64,000 nt of DNA from Fodinibius salicampi (GTDB taxonomy: Bacteria; Bacteroidota; Rhodothermia; Balneolales; Balneolaceae), in NCBI RefSeq assembly GCF_039545095.1, contig NZ_BAABRS010000006.1, forward strand, positions 50,091 to 114,090, in the 5' to 3' direction. Positions 17,996-27,697 of the stretch are shown here, in pieces. A program made the translations under genes and the position numbers. Position 1 is the stretch's first letter. Each line of letters opens with the position of its first letter. Under the pieces are notes generated by a model, which saw nothing but the letters and a program-made list of their open reading frames with translations, was not told the DNA's origin and did not search any database.

Positions 17996-20155
17996 GTGGA
18001 TATTTTTTCTGCTGCGCCGCATCATGATGTATTGATGTTCGTTATACAGGTTGGAATTCTTTTATTGGCAGCCCGAACATTAGGAGAAGTTGCACAACGT
18101 TTGGGACAACCTTCCGTAGTTGGGGAAATTTTAGCCGGTATTATATTAGGGCCCTCCTTGTTAAGTAGCCTCTTTCCTGAATTTGGGAATTTAATGATTC
18201 CGCAAAATGAAGTGCAGGGATATCTGCTGGAGACGGTCAGTCTGTTAGGGGCGATGTTTTTAATGCTTATAACAGGACTTGAAACCGATATTAAGCTCAT
18301 TAAACGTCATGCACGTACCGCAATTGGTGTCTCATTCGGGGGTATTACTATTACCTTTGCAACAGGTTTTCTGCTTGGGCAATATCTCCCGGATTTTTTA
18401 GTAGCAGATCCCGAAAACCGTCTCATTTTTGAGTTATTTGTAGCAGTATCGATGTCGATTTCTGCTATACCCGTAATTGCCAAAGTACTGATGGATTTGA
18501 ACCTCATGCGCAGAGATATCGGTCAGACTATCATTGCGGCGGGTATGAGTGATGATACTACAGGATGGATTTTATTATCTATCGTAGCAGGACTGGCGAG
18601 CGGTGAGGCCGTAACTGCGGGAACCGTGCTGCAAATTATAGGTAGTGTCGTGGCATTTATGCTTCTGAGTTTTACACTGGGACGTTGGCTCGTGCGTAAG
18701 TTGTTAATTTTTGTTCAGGATGAAGTAGAAAGTACAGACCGGCTGTTAACACTGGTTGTTATCATGATGTTTATTTGGGGGGCTATTACACAGGCGTTGA
18801 ATCTGGAAGCAGTACTGGGTGCTTTTGTGATGGGTATCTTGTTTGGGATGATGCCTCGGCTGCCGGAAAGTGTTATCCATAATCTTGAGAGTGTAGCTCT
18901 TGCAATTTTTGCCCCCGTCTTTTTTGCTGTAGCGGGATTAAAGGTAAATATGCTCAATCTGTTTGAGCCTACGCTTTTTTTGATTACCCTGTTGGTCATT
19001 GCAGTAGCAACACTGGGGAAAGTGGCAGGTACCTATTTGGGGGCACGCGTTATTGGTGGTAAAGATCACTGGTCCTCTCTTAGTTTTGGCGCGGGACTCA
19101 ATGCTCGCGGGGCTATGGAGATTATTATTGCTACCATCGGTTTGAACCTGGGAATACTCGCCCAGGATATGTTTTCTATTATCGTAGTGATGGCCATGGC
19201 TACATCCCTGATGGCGCCGTCGGCACTTCGCTGGGTACTTAAGCGAGTGGAAATAGGGGCCGAGGAAGAGGAGCGCTTAAAAAAAGAAGAGATGGAAGCA
19301 GAAAGTCTCATCGCGGGTGTCCATCGGATACTGTTGCCCGTACGATTTCGGTCAGATGATTTGGATGAACTTACCATACAATCTGTGGAAGCGGAAATAC
19401 TGGAATTGTTAGGACGGGAATCTGAATTGTCGCTTACGCTATTTACCGTTGCAAGAGATGATAATGAAGAACAGTGTGAGGAATATTTAGAAAAACTTTC
19501 TGGATATTTTAACCAGGATGAGATCGTTACAAAAGTCGTTGAAGAACAGAATATCGGGGATGCTATTTTAGATGAAGCGAAGAAAGATTATGAGCTGATC
19601 GTGCTGGGAGCCACGGAACGTCAAACTAATTTATCCCATTTATTTAGTCCTCTTATTGATTATTTGACGAGAGTAGCTCCCTGTCCAACACTGATTGTAC
19701 AAGGGCGAAAAATTGATGATCAATGGAGTCCCGAACGAATATTGGTTCCCACTAATGGATCGGAAGCGGCGAAAAATGCAGTAGATCTGGGACTTTTTAT
19801 TGCTAAGTCAGATTCCCGCCATGAAGTTTCTATTTTGAATGTTGTGATAGATAATTATGCAGATACTCCTTATCACGTACGGGAATTTAAAAAGGATAAC
19901 GAGATTAAAATTGCAAATAATATCCTGGGTGATCTGCAGCAAATGGGAGAAGCAATGGGAGTGAAAACACAAACCGTAGTTGAACGTGGGGAAAGTCCCG
20001 AACAGGCCATTTATGATTTTTCCGTTGACAACGAAATTGACTTGGTCATCTTGGGTACAAATGTTCGTCCGGGTTCACATCGACTTTATTTAGGTCACAG
20101 GGTTGAAACAATTCTTGAACAAAGTCCCTGTCCGGTACTTATATTGAATACGTAA
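17996..20155 (+). CDS. CPA2 cation:proton antiporter with two C-terminal Usp domains
   Basis: 719 residues. The first roughly 400 form the antiporter (about 12 membrane helices) with LGQPSVVGEILAGIILGPSLL, SISAIPVIAKVLMDL and the DD ion site in AAGMSDDTTGW. After a charged linker, two universal-stress domains follow (about 440-585 and 590-719), ending with GTNVRPGSHRLYLGHRVETIL and SPCPVLIL, the ATP-loop motif of Usp proteins. It likely exchanges Na+ or K+ for protons with nucleotide control. The start is a GTG at 17996; the next in-frame ATG (18035) would cut the first helix. Confidence 0.9.
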   Translation: MDIFSAAPHHDVLMFVIQVGILLLAARTLGEVAQRLGQPSVVGEILAGIILGPSLLSSLFPEFGNLMIPQNEVQGYLLETVSLLGAMFLMLITGLETDIKLIKRHARTAIGVSFGGITITFATGFLLGQYLPDFLVADPENRLIFELFVAVSMSISAIPVIAKVLMDLNLMRRDIGQTIIAAGMSDDTTGWILLSIVAGLASGEAVTAGTVLQIIGSVVAFMLLSFTLGRWLVRKLLIFVQDEVESTDRLLTLVVIMMFIWGAITQALNLEAVLGAFVMGILFGMMPRLPESVIHNLESVALAIFAPVFFAVAGLKVNMLNLFEPTLFLITLLVIAVATLGKVAGTYLGARVIGGKDHWSSLSFGAGLNARGAMEIIIATIGLNLGILAQDMFSIIVVMAMATSLMAPSALRWVLKRVEIGAEEEERLKKEEMEAESLIAGVHRILLPVRFRSDDLDELTIQSVEAEILELLGRESELSLTLFTVARDDNEEQCEEYLEKLSGYFNQDEIVTKVVEEQNIGDAILDEAKKDYELIVLGATERQTNLSHLFSPLIDYLTRVAPCPTLIVQGRKIDDQWSPERILVPTNGSEAAKNAVDLGLFIAKSDSRHEVSILNVVIDNYADTPYHVREFKKDNEIKIANNILGDLQQMGEAMGVKTQTVVERGESPEQAIYDFSVDNEIDLVILGTNVRPGSHRLYLGHRVETILEQSPCPVLILNT

Positions 20156-20191
20156 TAATCATATCATGTTAGGCAAATTAGAAATCATGTT

Positions 20192-20590
20192 TTGAAACCA
20201 AAAATGATAATACCAATGCTGGTTTGCAGTAATGCCTCCGACGAAATCAAATTTTGCCAACGTGTATTTGGTGCTGTCGAGCTGTCGCGGCGTAAAGCAA
20301 AAGATGGCAGTGTTATACATGCAACACTTAAAATTAATGAGTCGCTAATCATGATTCACAATGAATCTTCACATTTGGCAAGTCGCGCCCCACAACCAGA
20401 CGGTAGTTCATCAGTAGTCATATATTTGTACGGCGAGGAAGAAGTAGATATAGTCATTGAGCGAGCGGTAGCTGAAGGAGCACGGGTTTTATTGCCGCCA
20501 GAAGACCAAGCTTGGGGCGATCGAGTTGGACGAATTGTTGACCTTTCGGGCCATGTGTGGAATATTGCAACTCGTATTCTTAAAGAATGA
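20192..20590 (+). CDS. VOC family protein, PhnB-like
   Basis: 132-residue single VOC unit of the PhnB/3-demethylubiquinone-methyltransferase-like group: IIPMLVCSNASDEIKFCQRVFGA at the N-terminus, SLIMIHNES in the middle and WGDRVGRIVDLSGHVWNIATR at the end, the usual signature. The function is unknown in this family. The start is uncertain: TTG at 20192 or ATG at 20204. It follows the antiporter by 36 nt on the same strand and may be cotranscribed. Confidence 0.85.
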   Translation: MKPKMIIPMLVCSNASDEIKFCQRVFGAVELSRRKAKDGSVIHATLKINESLIMIHNESSHLASRAPQPDGSSSVVIYLYGEEEVDIVIERAVAEGARVLLPPEDQAWGDRVGRIVDLSGHVWNIATRILKE

Positions 20591-20789
20591 ATCTAACAAA
20601 CCTAATAAATTTGTTTAAACCGCCTTTCAAGTAGACATATTTCGCCCTTTCTTGCTCACTTTTATTTCTTGAAGTTAAATAATAAAAAACTGAATTAACC
20701 TTGGTTCGTCCGCCGGTTATACGTGAGGTCGTGATTTTTTTTCTTGAAATATGAGAAAGTGTAACGGTCTTATTTAGATTGAGATGAGG

Positions 20790-22649
20790 CTAAGAAGGAT
20801 TTACATCTTGACCTTTTTCCGGGGTGGAGGAGGTATCTCGGAGCTTATCTTTGATTTCTTGATCTATTGAAACATAAAATACTTTATCCTCATTGGTAAG
20901 CATCGGCGGATTATTAACCGTATATGGATGAATTTCATTATTGGAAGTGATGACAAAAAGCGGAATATGTTCTTGTCCGATAGTCTCTTTGAATTCGGTG
21001 GAGGCGGAATCATCGGTTATTTTTTGAACAGACAGCGGTTTTCTCTGGTCGATAATATTTGAAATTTCTTCAAAATTGAGTTGTTCATGGAAGAGTATTC
21101 TACCGCTTAGATGGCTGCTAACATCTTTGTTTCCCTTTTCTCCCCGAATATTGGGAGGGAGTTGAAAAACATAAGATCTTCCGAAAATTTCACCAAATCG
21201 GAGAGCTGCCAGTGAATTGACTTCATCGTTCGGGGTAAGGGCAAGTAATCTACCCACTCCATCCAAGTCAATTTTTTCCAGCGCATACTCGGACAGTATG
21301 TTACCATGGTACGTTCCTATATTTTTGGTTTTTGCTTTGGCAATATTCTTCCAGTTTGAATCTGCCACTAATACTTTGAATCCTTCATTTTTAATTGCTT
21401 CAGCAATTTTTAAAGACCAGTCGTAGGCCCCTAAGATCAGAATGCCGTTTGGAACGGGTTTCGCAACCCCCAACTTACGCGCTACCCAAGAAGCGGGTAA
21501 CCCATATATTGTCACAGTACTTATAATGACAAGAAATACAATCGGAACAAGCTGATCAGCTTGTTCAAAGCCATTTTGAGTCAGACTAATAGCAAAAATG
21601 GATGAAATGGATGCCGCTACAACCCCACGGGGAGCCATCCAGCACAAGAAAAGTTTTTCACGCCAATTGATATCTGAAAAGATCGTTGAAATATATACCG
21701 CCAGGGGGCGTGCTATAAAGATAAGAATGGCGAGAAATCCGACAAGATTCCAGTTTAAATTGGCAAGAAGACCTTCGAGCTCAACTCGAGCTGCCAATAA
21801 AATAAAGAGGGACGATAATAATAATACCCGCAAGTTCTCCTTAAACTCAGTAATATGATTAATGCGGGCTGATTTCTGATTGGCAAGTGCAATGCCCATA
21901 AGTGTGGTAGCCCATAAGCCAGATTCGTGCTGGAGCATGTTGGAGGCGGTAAAAACGGTTACTACTACCATTAAGCTAATGGGGTTTTGCAGGTAATCAG
22001 GTAAGAGGTGCCGTTTTAGTAGAAAGTAAATTAGCGCAGCTCCGGCCAATCCTACGAGGGTACCGAAGAATATAGTTTTAACAATACTCATTACTGCCAA
22101 AGTGGTAGCCGCAGAGACGCTGGTGCTTAAAATAACTTCAAAGACGAGTACGGCCAACATAGCTCCAATAGGATCGATGACAATACCTTCCCATTTTAAA
22201 ATGGATCCCACTTGCCCGGAGGGGCGTACTTGTCGCAGAAGAGGAATAATTACCGTAGGACCGGTAACGACCAGTATCGCTCCCAAAAGAATGGATAGCT
22301 CCCATCCGAAAGGAAATAAGTAATGGGCTGACAAGGAAATAATGGCCCAGGTAAATAAGACGCCTATACTGACCAGGTTTCCTATAATCCCGCCAATATT
22401 TTTTAACTCAGAAAAGCTTAGGCTCAATCCACCTTCAAAGAGAATAATTGCAACGGAAACAGAAATAAAAGGAGCTAAGAGGTCTCCCATCAAAACATCT
22501 GGTTGAAGTAACCCAAAGACTGGACCTGCCATTATACCAGAAATAAGCAGCAACAGGATAGCTGGTAATTTAAACTTCCATGCAACCCATTGAGCACCAA
22601 TCCCGAAAAGAAGAATGCTGGTAATACCTATTAGTAAATGTCCTTCCAT
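20790..22649 (-). CDS. CPA1 (NhaP/Kef-like) cation:proton antiporter with TrkA-N domain
   Basis: 619 residues. Residues 1-390 are the membrane exchanger with about 12 helices: ILLLLISGIMAGPVFGLL, AIILFEGGLSLSF, VVTGPTVIIPLLRQVRP and the ion-site EGIVIDPIGAM. Residues about 400-520 form a Rossmann TrkA-N domain (NGILILGAYDWSLKIAEAI, VLVADSNW) that would bind a nucleotide. The C-terminal 60 residues are acidic. It probably exports Na+ or K+ in exchange for protons under nucleotide control. It is divergent from the small membrane-protein gene at 22964. Confidence 0.9.
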   Translation of the reverse strand: MEGHLLIGITSILLFGIGAQWVAWKFKLPAILLLLISGIMAGPVFGLLQPDVLMGDLLAPFISVSVAIILFEGGLSLSFSELKNIGGIIGNLVSIGVLFTWAIISLSAHYLFPFGWELSILLGAILVVTGPTVIIPLLRQVRPSGQVGSILKWEGIVIDPIGAMLAVLVFEVILSTSVSAATTLAVMSIVKTIFFGTLVGLAGAALIYFLLKRHLLPDYLQNPISLMVVVTVFTASNMLQHESGLWATTLMGIALANQKSARINHITEFKENLRVLLLSSLFILLAARVELEGLLANLNWNLVGFLAILIFIARPLAVYISTIFSDINWREKLFLCWMAPRGVVAASISSIFAISLTQNGFEQADQLVPIVFLVIISTVTIYGLPASWVARKLGVAKPVPNGILILGAYDWSLKIAEAIKNEGFKVLVADSNWKNIAKAKTKNIGTYHGNILSEYALEKIDLDGVGRLLALTPNDEVNSLAALRFGEIFGRSYVFQLPPNIRGEKGNKDVSSHLSGRILFHEQLNFEEISNIIDQRKPLSVQKITDDSASTEFKETIGQEHIPLFVITSNNEIHPYTVNNPPMLTNEDKVFYVSIDQEIKDKLRDTSSTPEKGQDVNPS

Positions 22650-22793
22650 AAAATAAGATAAATCAAGCCACCCGGCTGTTATAGAATAGAAAGGTGAAAA
22701 GTTAATTCATTATATCGAGGGTATAAAAATCAGCAAATGTAATATTATAACCAAAGTTTTTTATGTAATTTTCTGACAATGGTTTAATGCTTG

Positions 22794-22833
22794 TTACCAA
22801 CAAGGAAAGAAAGGCTCTTTTCCTTATTGGTAA
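22794..22833 (-). repeat. 15-bp intergenic stem-loop upstream of the CPA1 antiporter gene
   Basis: Arms 22794-22808 (TTACCAACAAGGAAA) and 22819-22833 (TTTCCTTATTGGTAA) pair at 14 of 15 positions around a 10-nt loop. The single mismatch is C-A on the plus strand but becomes a G-U wobble in a minus-strand transcript, so the structure would be complete only in RNA read towards the antiporter gene. There is no T-run after the hairpin on either strand in terminator position. A 5' leader structure or protein site is possible. The rest of the 314-bp intergenic region (22650-22963) shows nothing further. Confidence 0.5.
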
Positions 22834-22963
22834 AAAAAGTACTTAAATTTAAGTTGACAGCATAAAGAGTTTGTGAAAGTAGAAACGCAGTACCAATAAA
22901 ATTAGTTGTACAGTTTCATGCTATGCTTCATAAGACCTTTATTTTTATATATTTTTCTAATGT

Positions 22964-23194
22964 ATGGACAAACCGTTTAAAAAGTTTTTTTTAACTGAAT
23001 TCCTCTGGTTGATGGGACTTGTTTTGATTGCAGCGATAGTGGAATATGTTATAATTGTAGTATTTGATCTTCATCCTATATTAAGCGTAAAAATACAAGG
23101 TCTTATAGGTCTAACCATTATTGCCTATGGAATCAGAATGGTTGCTCGGATGACGGGTGGTGAAGAAGAATCCCCTGAGGAGAGTAAGCAATAA
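22964..23194 (+). CDS. small two-helix membrane protein
   Basis: 76 residues, unrecognised. A positively charged start (MDKPFKKFF) is followed by two hydrophobic helices (about 10-32 and 43-62) and an acidic tail. It would sit in the inner membrane. It lies just upstream of the two APC permease genes on the same strand (113-nt gap) and could be an accessory subunit, which is conjecture. Confidence 0.6.
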   Translation: MDKPFKKFFLTEFLWLMGLVLIAAIVEYVIIVVFDLHPILSVKIQGLIGLTIIAYGIRMVARMTGGEEESPEESKQ

Positions 23195-23307
23195 TAGTAA
23201 ATAGACGGTTTGCACCGAGAGTGAATAATAACTACCAAAGTCCTTTTGAGATAGCTGTTTTCTTAATGCATTTCTATACAGTTTAATTAAATTAAAACTA
23301 TTTTCTA

Positions 23308-25434
23308 ATGGTTGAGGAGGCTAAAAAACTTAAAAAAAAATTAGGTGCATTTGATGTTTTTGCCATTGCGACAGGAGCTATGTTTAGCTCTGGCCTTTTT
23401 TTATTGCCCGGTCTTGCAGCAGGAGAAACGGGTCCTTCTGTCTTCTTAGCTTATTTAGTATCAGGATTATTCGTATTGCCTACTATGCTGAGCAAAGCAG
23501 AATTAGCAACTGCTTTTCCGCGAGCAGGTGGAACATACTATATAATTGACCGAACGCTTGGTCCCCTCATGGGGAGCATTGGTGGATTTGGATCTTGGTT
23601 ATCCCTGGTATTTAAGAGCGCCTTTGCATTGATCGGGATGGGAGCATATATATCCATATTTTTTGAAGTCCCTATTACACCAGTAGCCATTATTCTGACA
23701 TTAGCATTTGGGGCACTGAATATTTTTGGAGCTAAAGAGACAAGTAAAATCCAAAATATTTTAGTTGTAACGTTAATCTCCATTATGGCCTTTTATCTTG
23801 TCCAGGGATTTTCATATCTGTTTTCTCTTGATTTTTTGGATATACACCGCAAGCAATTTACTCCATTTTTTACGAATGGCATTCAGGGATTTTTTGCTAC
23901 GGTCGGAATGGTTTTTGTCTCTTACGCGGGACTTACAAAAGTTGTGAGCGTCGCTGAAGAGGTGAAGAACCCTGATCGTAATATTCCACGCGGAATGTTT
24001 CTATCTATATTTACAGCTATTACGGTTTATGTGGCGGGGGTATATATTATGACAGCTGTTCTTGAACCTGCTGCATTTAGAGAAGATCTAACACCCGTAG
24101 CAACGGCTGGAGAGATTTTCCTAAGTTGGTTGCCTGGTGATATTGGGCTTATTTTAGTTGTTATTGCAGCTATCGCTGCTTTTGCTTCAACGGGGAATGC
24201 AGGTATTATGTCTGCATCTAGATTTCCATTGGCAATGGCGCGAGACAAATTAGTTCATCCTAAACTTTCCAAAATAGGCAAATTTGACACCCCTTCAATA
24301 TCAATAATAGCCACTACCGGGATGATGGTGTTTCTATTATTGGTCTTTAATGTTAAAGAAGTAGCTAAACTGGCAAGTGCATTTAAGTTGCTCTTATTTG
24401 GGCTGTTGAACTTAGCAGTCATTGTAATGCGTGAAAGCAAGATCAAAGAATATGACCCCGGATATATAGCCCCATTCTATCCTTGGATGCAGATGGCTGG
24501 TATATTGATATCAGGACTGTTAATCCTTGAGATGGGAATATTATCAATTATGTTTACCGTTGCAATCATGCTTTTATCGGTTGCCTGGTATTATTATTAC
24601 GCATATAACCAGATTGATCGACAGGGAGCTATCTATCATGTTCATGAGCGGTTGGGGCAGTTTAAGGACCGCGGGTTGGAGCGTGAAATGCGTCGTATTA
24701 TGCAGGAAAAGGGGTTGCGCGAGGAAGATCCGTACGAGTTGGTTGTTAGTAAGGCAGCGGTGTTAGATGTTGAGCAGCCTAATATTACCTACGAAAATAT
24801 TGTAAAAAAGGCCTGTAGCAATTTGGCAACAAAAGTTAATGTTGAAGCAGAAGAGTTGTTCCAGGAATTTGATAAAATGAGTGGTTTTGGGGTTATACCT
24901 ATTGGGGAAGGAGCAGCATTGAATCACTCAAGACTAGATATAAAAACTGAACCTGAATTATTTATTATTAGGGTAAAAGATGGTTTATCAGTAGAGAGTA
25001 AACATTTTAAGTCATTAGACAACGATAAGGAACAGGTCGAAAATAAATTGTATGCAATTTTCTTTTTGATAAGTTCTGAAAAAAATGCCACTCAACATTT
25101 GCGTTTTCTGGCACACATAGCTGATATGATTGATCAGGACGACTTTTTACAGCGTTGGATAAAGGCAGAAAATGAAAGTGAAATACGAGAGATTTTGCTG
25201 CGGAATGAACGATTTATCAATCTGAAAATTCGTTCTGATAAAGAAACGGGCAGGATGATTGGAAAGAAGATCCATGAAATTGATTTGCCGGGAGAAAGTC
25301 TTATCGCAATACTTAAGCATGAGGATCAGATCAATATACCACATGGCAATACTATTATCCGGGATGGCGATGAGCTCTCAATTATTGGTGAAGCTGAAGA
25401 TATCGAAAGAATTAAAGAGCTTAAAAAGAATTAA
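23308..25434 (+). CDS. APC-family permease with EIIA-2-like and TrkA-C tail (copy 1)
   Basis: 708 residues. Residues 1-430 are an amino acid/polyamine/cation permease: GAMFSSGLFLLPGLAAGETGP, then FPRAGGTYYIIDRTLGPLMG and FVSYAGLTKVVSVAEEVKNP. The cytosolic half is unusual. About 480-630 resembles a PTS EIIA type-2 domain: GVIPIGEGAALNHSRL places His540 where EIIA carries its phospho-histidine, followed by HLRFLAHIADMIDQDDFLQRW. The last roughly 70 residues (GKKIHEIDLPGESLIAIL, DGDELSIIG) are a TrkA-C ligand domain. The EIIA assignment is pattern recognition and its phosphorylation is inference. A paralogue follows directly. Confidence 0.85.
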   Translation: MVEEAKKLKKKLGAFDVFAIATGAMFSSGLFLLPGLAAGETGPSVFLAYLVSGLFVLPTMLSKAELATAFPRAGGTYYIIDRTLGPLMGSIGGFGSWLSLVFKSAFALIGMGAYISIFFEVPITPVAIILTLAFGALNIFGAKETSKIQNILVVTLISIMAFYLVQGFSYLFSLDFLDIHRKQFTPFFTNGIQGFFATVGMVFVSYAGLTKVVSVAEEVKNPDRNIPRGMFLSIFTAITVYVAGVYIMTAVLEPAAFREDLTPVATAGEIFLSWLPGDIGLILVVIAAIAAFASTGNAGIMSASRFPLAMARDKLVHPKLSKIGKFDTPSISIIATTGMMVFLLLVFNVKEVAKLASAFKLLLFGLLNLAVIVMRESKIKEYDPGYIAPFYPWMQMAGILISGLLILEMGILSIMFTVAIMLLSVAWYYYYAYNQIDRQGAIYHVHERLGQFKDRGLEREMRRIMQEKGLREEDPYELVVSKAAVLDVEQPNITYENIVKKACSNLATKVNVEAEELFQEFDKMSGFGVIPIGEGAALNHSRLDIKTEPELFIIRVKDGLSVESKHFKSLDNDKEQVENKLYAIFFLISSEKNATQHLRFLAHIADMIDQDDFLQRWIKAENESEIREILLRNERFINLKIRSDKETGRMIGKKIHEIDLPGESLIAILKHEDQINIPHGNTIIRDGDELSIIGEAEDIERIKELKKN

Positions 25435-25532
25435 TCATATATTGTGCTGTCACTGATGGGACTTTATGTTTCTCTTTCATACGTATCTATTTAGAAATAA
25501 TTTTAAAAATATATTTATAGTTTTTTTAGAAT

Positions 25533-27659
25533 ATGGAGCATGAAACGTTACAAAAACAATTAGGACTCTGGGATGTTTTTGCGATTAGTACCGGTGCAAT
25601 GTTCAGTTCAGGGTTTTTCCTGCTACCAGGCCTGGCTGCTGCTGAAACAGGTCCATCCGTATTTTTGGCTTACTTTTTTGCGGGGATATTAGTCCTGCCC
25701 ACTATGTTTAGTGTATCCGAACTTTGTACCGCAATGCCTCGTGCGGGTGGAACATACTATTTTATAGATCGCAGTCTTGGCCCCTTAATGGGAACGATAG
25801 GTGGATTTGGTTCATGGCTGGCACTGATTTTAAAAAGTGCTTTTGCATTAATTGGAATGGGAGCGTACATAGGTATATTTATTGAGGTCCCAATAACATT
25901 AGTTGCTATTGTCCTCACTGTCTTTTTTGGGATAATCAATATTGTTGGTGCTAAAGAATCTAGCTTCATACAGAAAGTTTTGGTAGCAGCTCTGTTGGGT
26001 ATCATGTTTTTTTATATACTTCAGGGGGTTCTTCACTTCTTTTCTGTAGATTTCTTTGAACTAACTCGACAACAATTTACTCCTTTTTATACCCACGGAA
26101 TAAATGGGGTTTTATCAACTGTCGGAATGGTTTTTGTCTCCTATGCAGGGCTTACCAAAGTAGCTAGTATTGCCGAGGAGGTGGAAAACCCCGATAAGAA
26201 TATTCCTCTTGGGATGATAATGTCGTTGATCGTGGCGGTGTTTGTTTATGTAGTTGGAGTTTATCTTATGGTAGCACTACTTGATCCAGCTGCTCTCCGC
26301 TCAGATTTGACGCCGGTGGCAACGGCTGGTGAGGTGTTTTTAGATTGGCTGCCTGAACCAACGGGACTTATACTTATTGTGGTAGCCGCTATCGCTGCCT
26401 TTGCATCTACAGGAAATGCAGGTATTATGTCCGCTTCCCGTTACCCTATGGCAATGGCCCGTGATCGATTGTTAAATAGTCGTTTTTCAGAAGTAAGTTC
26501 TCGTTTTGGGACACCAAAGATATCAATTTTGGTTACTATGCTTTTGATGATATTTATTCTTCTAGTATTTAATGTGAAAGCCGTTGCTAAATTGGCCAGT
26601 GCTTTTCAGTTACTGCTTTTCGGGTTACTCAATCTTGCCGTTATAGTAATGCGGGAAAGCAAGATTGAAGAGTATGACCCGGGATTTAAATCCCCCCTGT
26701 ATCCATGGATGCATATTGCCGGAATGATTATTTCGGTCTTTTTGATCTTGGAAATGGGTTTTCTTTCTATTCTATTTACAGCGCTTATTGCGGTATTTAG
26801 TGTAGGATGGTATTATTATTACGGTTATGGCAATATTGAAAGGGAAGGGGCTATTTTTCACGTTCATGCACGACTGGGTAAACGTAGATACCGGGGACTC
26901 GAATACGAAATGCGAGGTATTCTTCGAGAAAAAGGCCTTCGGGATCATGATCCGTATGAAAAAGTTATAGCTCGTTCTATAGTGATTGATGAAAAGGATC
27001 CGGATATTAGCTATAAGACGTTGATGGGAAAGGCATCAGAGAAGCTTGCACCTCGATTTCATATGGAGTCTGATGATCTGTTTGAGTTGTTTTGTGAGGC
27101 CCAGAGTTCGGGAACGATTCCTATTGGCCGAGGTATTGCCCTTAACCATATACGGGTAGATCGAGACCGTCCTTCAGAGATTGTCTTGGTAAGAATTCCT
27201 GAAAGTATATCTATCGAATCTGAGGGCTATGAGCCTCTGAATAAAAATAAGCAAAGTTCAGTAGAGGAGCTGAGAGCTATTATCTTTTTAGTAAGTTCGA
27301 TTGAGAGATCAGGACAACATCTTCGAATTTTAGCTCATATTGCAGAGATGGTTGATAATCCTAAGTTCATGTCTCGTTGGAAAGCTGCTGAGAATGAAGG
27401 CGGACTTCGTGAAATTATGCTTCGCGATGAACGATTTATAAATATCTTAGTTTCATCTCACAACAAAACTCAAGAGTTGATAGGTAAAAAAATTAAGGAT
27501 ATTTCTCTTCCGGGTGAAAGTCTTATCGCTATCTTAAAACGTAATGACGAAATTAAAATTCCCCATGGTTATACGGTCGTGGAAGAGAATGATGAGCTAT
27601 CTATTATCGGTGAAGTGGATGATATCGAACGGATTAAAAGCTGGGTAGAAACTGACTAA
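25533..27659 (+). CDS. APC-family permease with EIIA-2-like and TrkA-C tail (copy 2)
   Basis: Tandem paralogue of the preceding gene, equal length (708) and the same three-part build. The permease half has GAMFSSGFFLLPGLAAAETGP and FPRAGG-like MPRAGGTYYFIDRSLGPLMG. The tail has GTIPIGRGIALNHIRV with His539 at the EIIA phospho-site position, QHLRILAHIAEMVDNPKFMSRW, then GKKIKDISLPGESLIAIL and ENDELSIIG of the TrkA-C domain. Both copies keep the histidine, so it is probably under selection. The substrate is unknown. The 98-nt gap to copy 1 suggests one transcript or closely linked promoters. Confidence 0.85.
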   Translation: MEHETLQKQLGLWDVFAISTGAMFSSGFFLLPGLAAAETGPSVFLAYFFAGILVLPTMFSVSELCTAMPRAGGTYYFIDRSLGPLMGTIGGFGSWLALILKSAFALIGMGAYIGIFIEVPITLVAIVLTVFFGIINIVGAKESSFIQKVLVAALLGIMFFYILQGVLHFFSVDFFELTRQQFTPFYTHGINGVLSTVGMVFVSYAGLTKVASIAEEVENPDKNIPLGMIMSLIVAVFVYVVGVYLMVALLDPAALRSDLTPVATAGEVFLDWLPEPTGLILIVVAAIAAFASTGNAGIMSASRYPMAMARDRLLNSRFSEVSSRFGTPKISILVTMLLMIFILLVFNVKAVAKLASAFQLLLFGLLNLAVIVMRESKIEEYDPGFKSPLYPWMHIAGMIISVFLILEMGFLSILFTALIAVFSVGWYYYYGYGNIEREGAIFHVHARLGKRRYRGLEYEMRGILREKGLRDHDPYEKVIARSIVIDEKDPDISYKTLMGKASEKLAPRFHMESDDLFELFCEAQSSGTIPIGRGIALNHIRVDRDRPSEIVLVRIPESISIESEGYEPLNKNKQSSVEELRAIIFLVSSIERSGQHLRILAHIAEMVDNPKFMSRWKAAENEGGLREIMLRDERFINILVSSHNKTQELIGKKIKDISLPGESLIAILKRNDEIKIPHGYTVVEENDELSIIGEVDDIERIKSWVETD

Positions 27660-27697
27660 GCGAGTTAAGGACACTTGGATTGAAGGAAGGAAATGAT

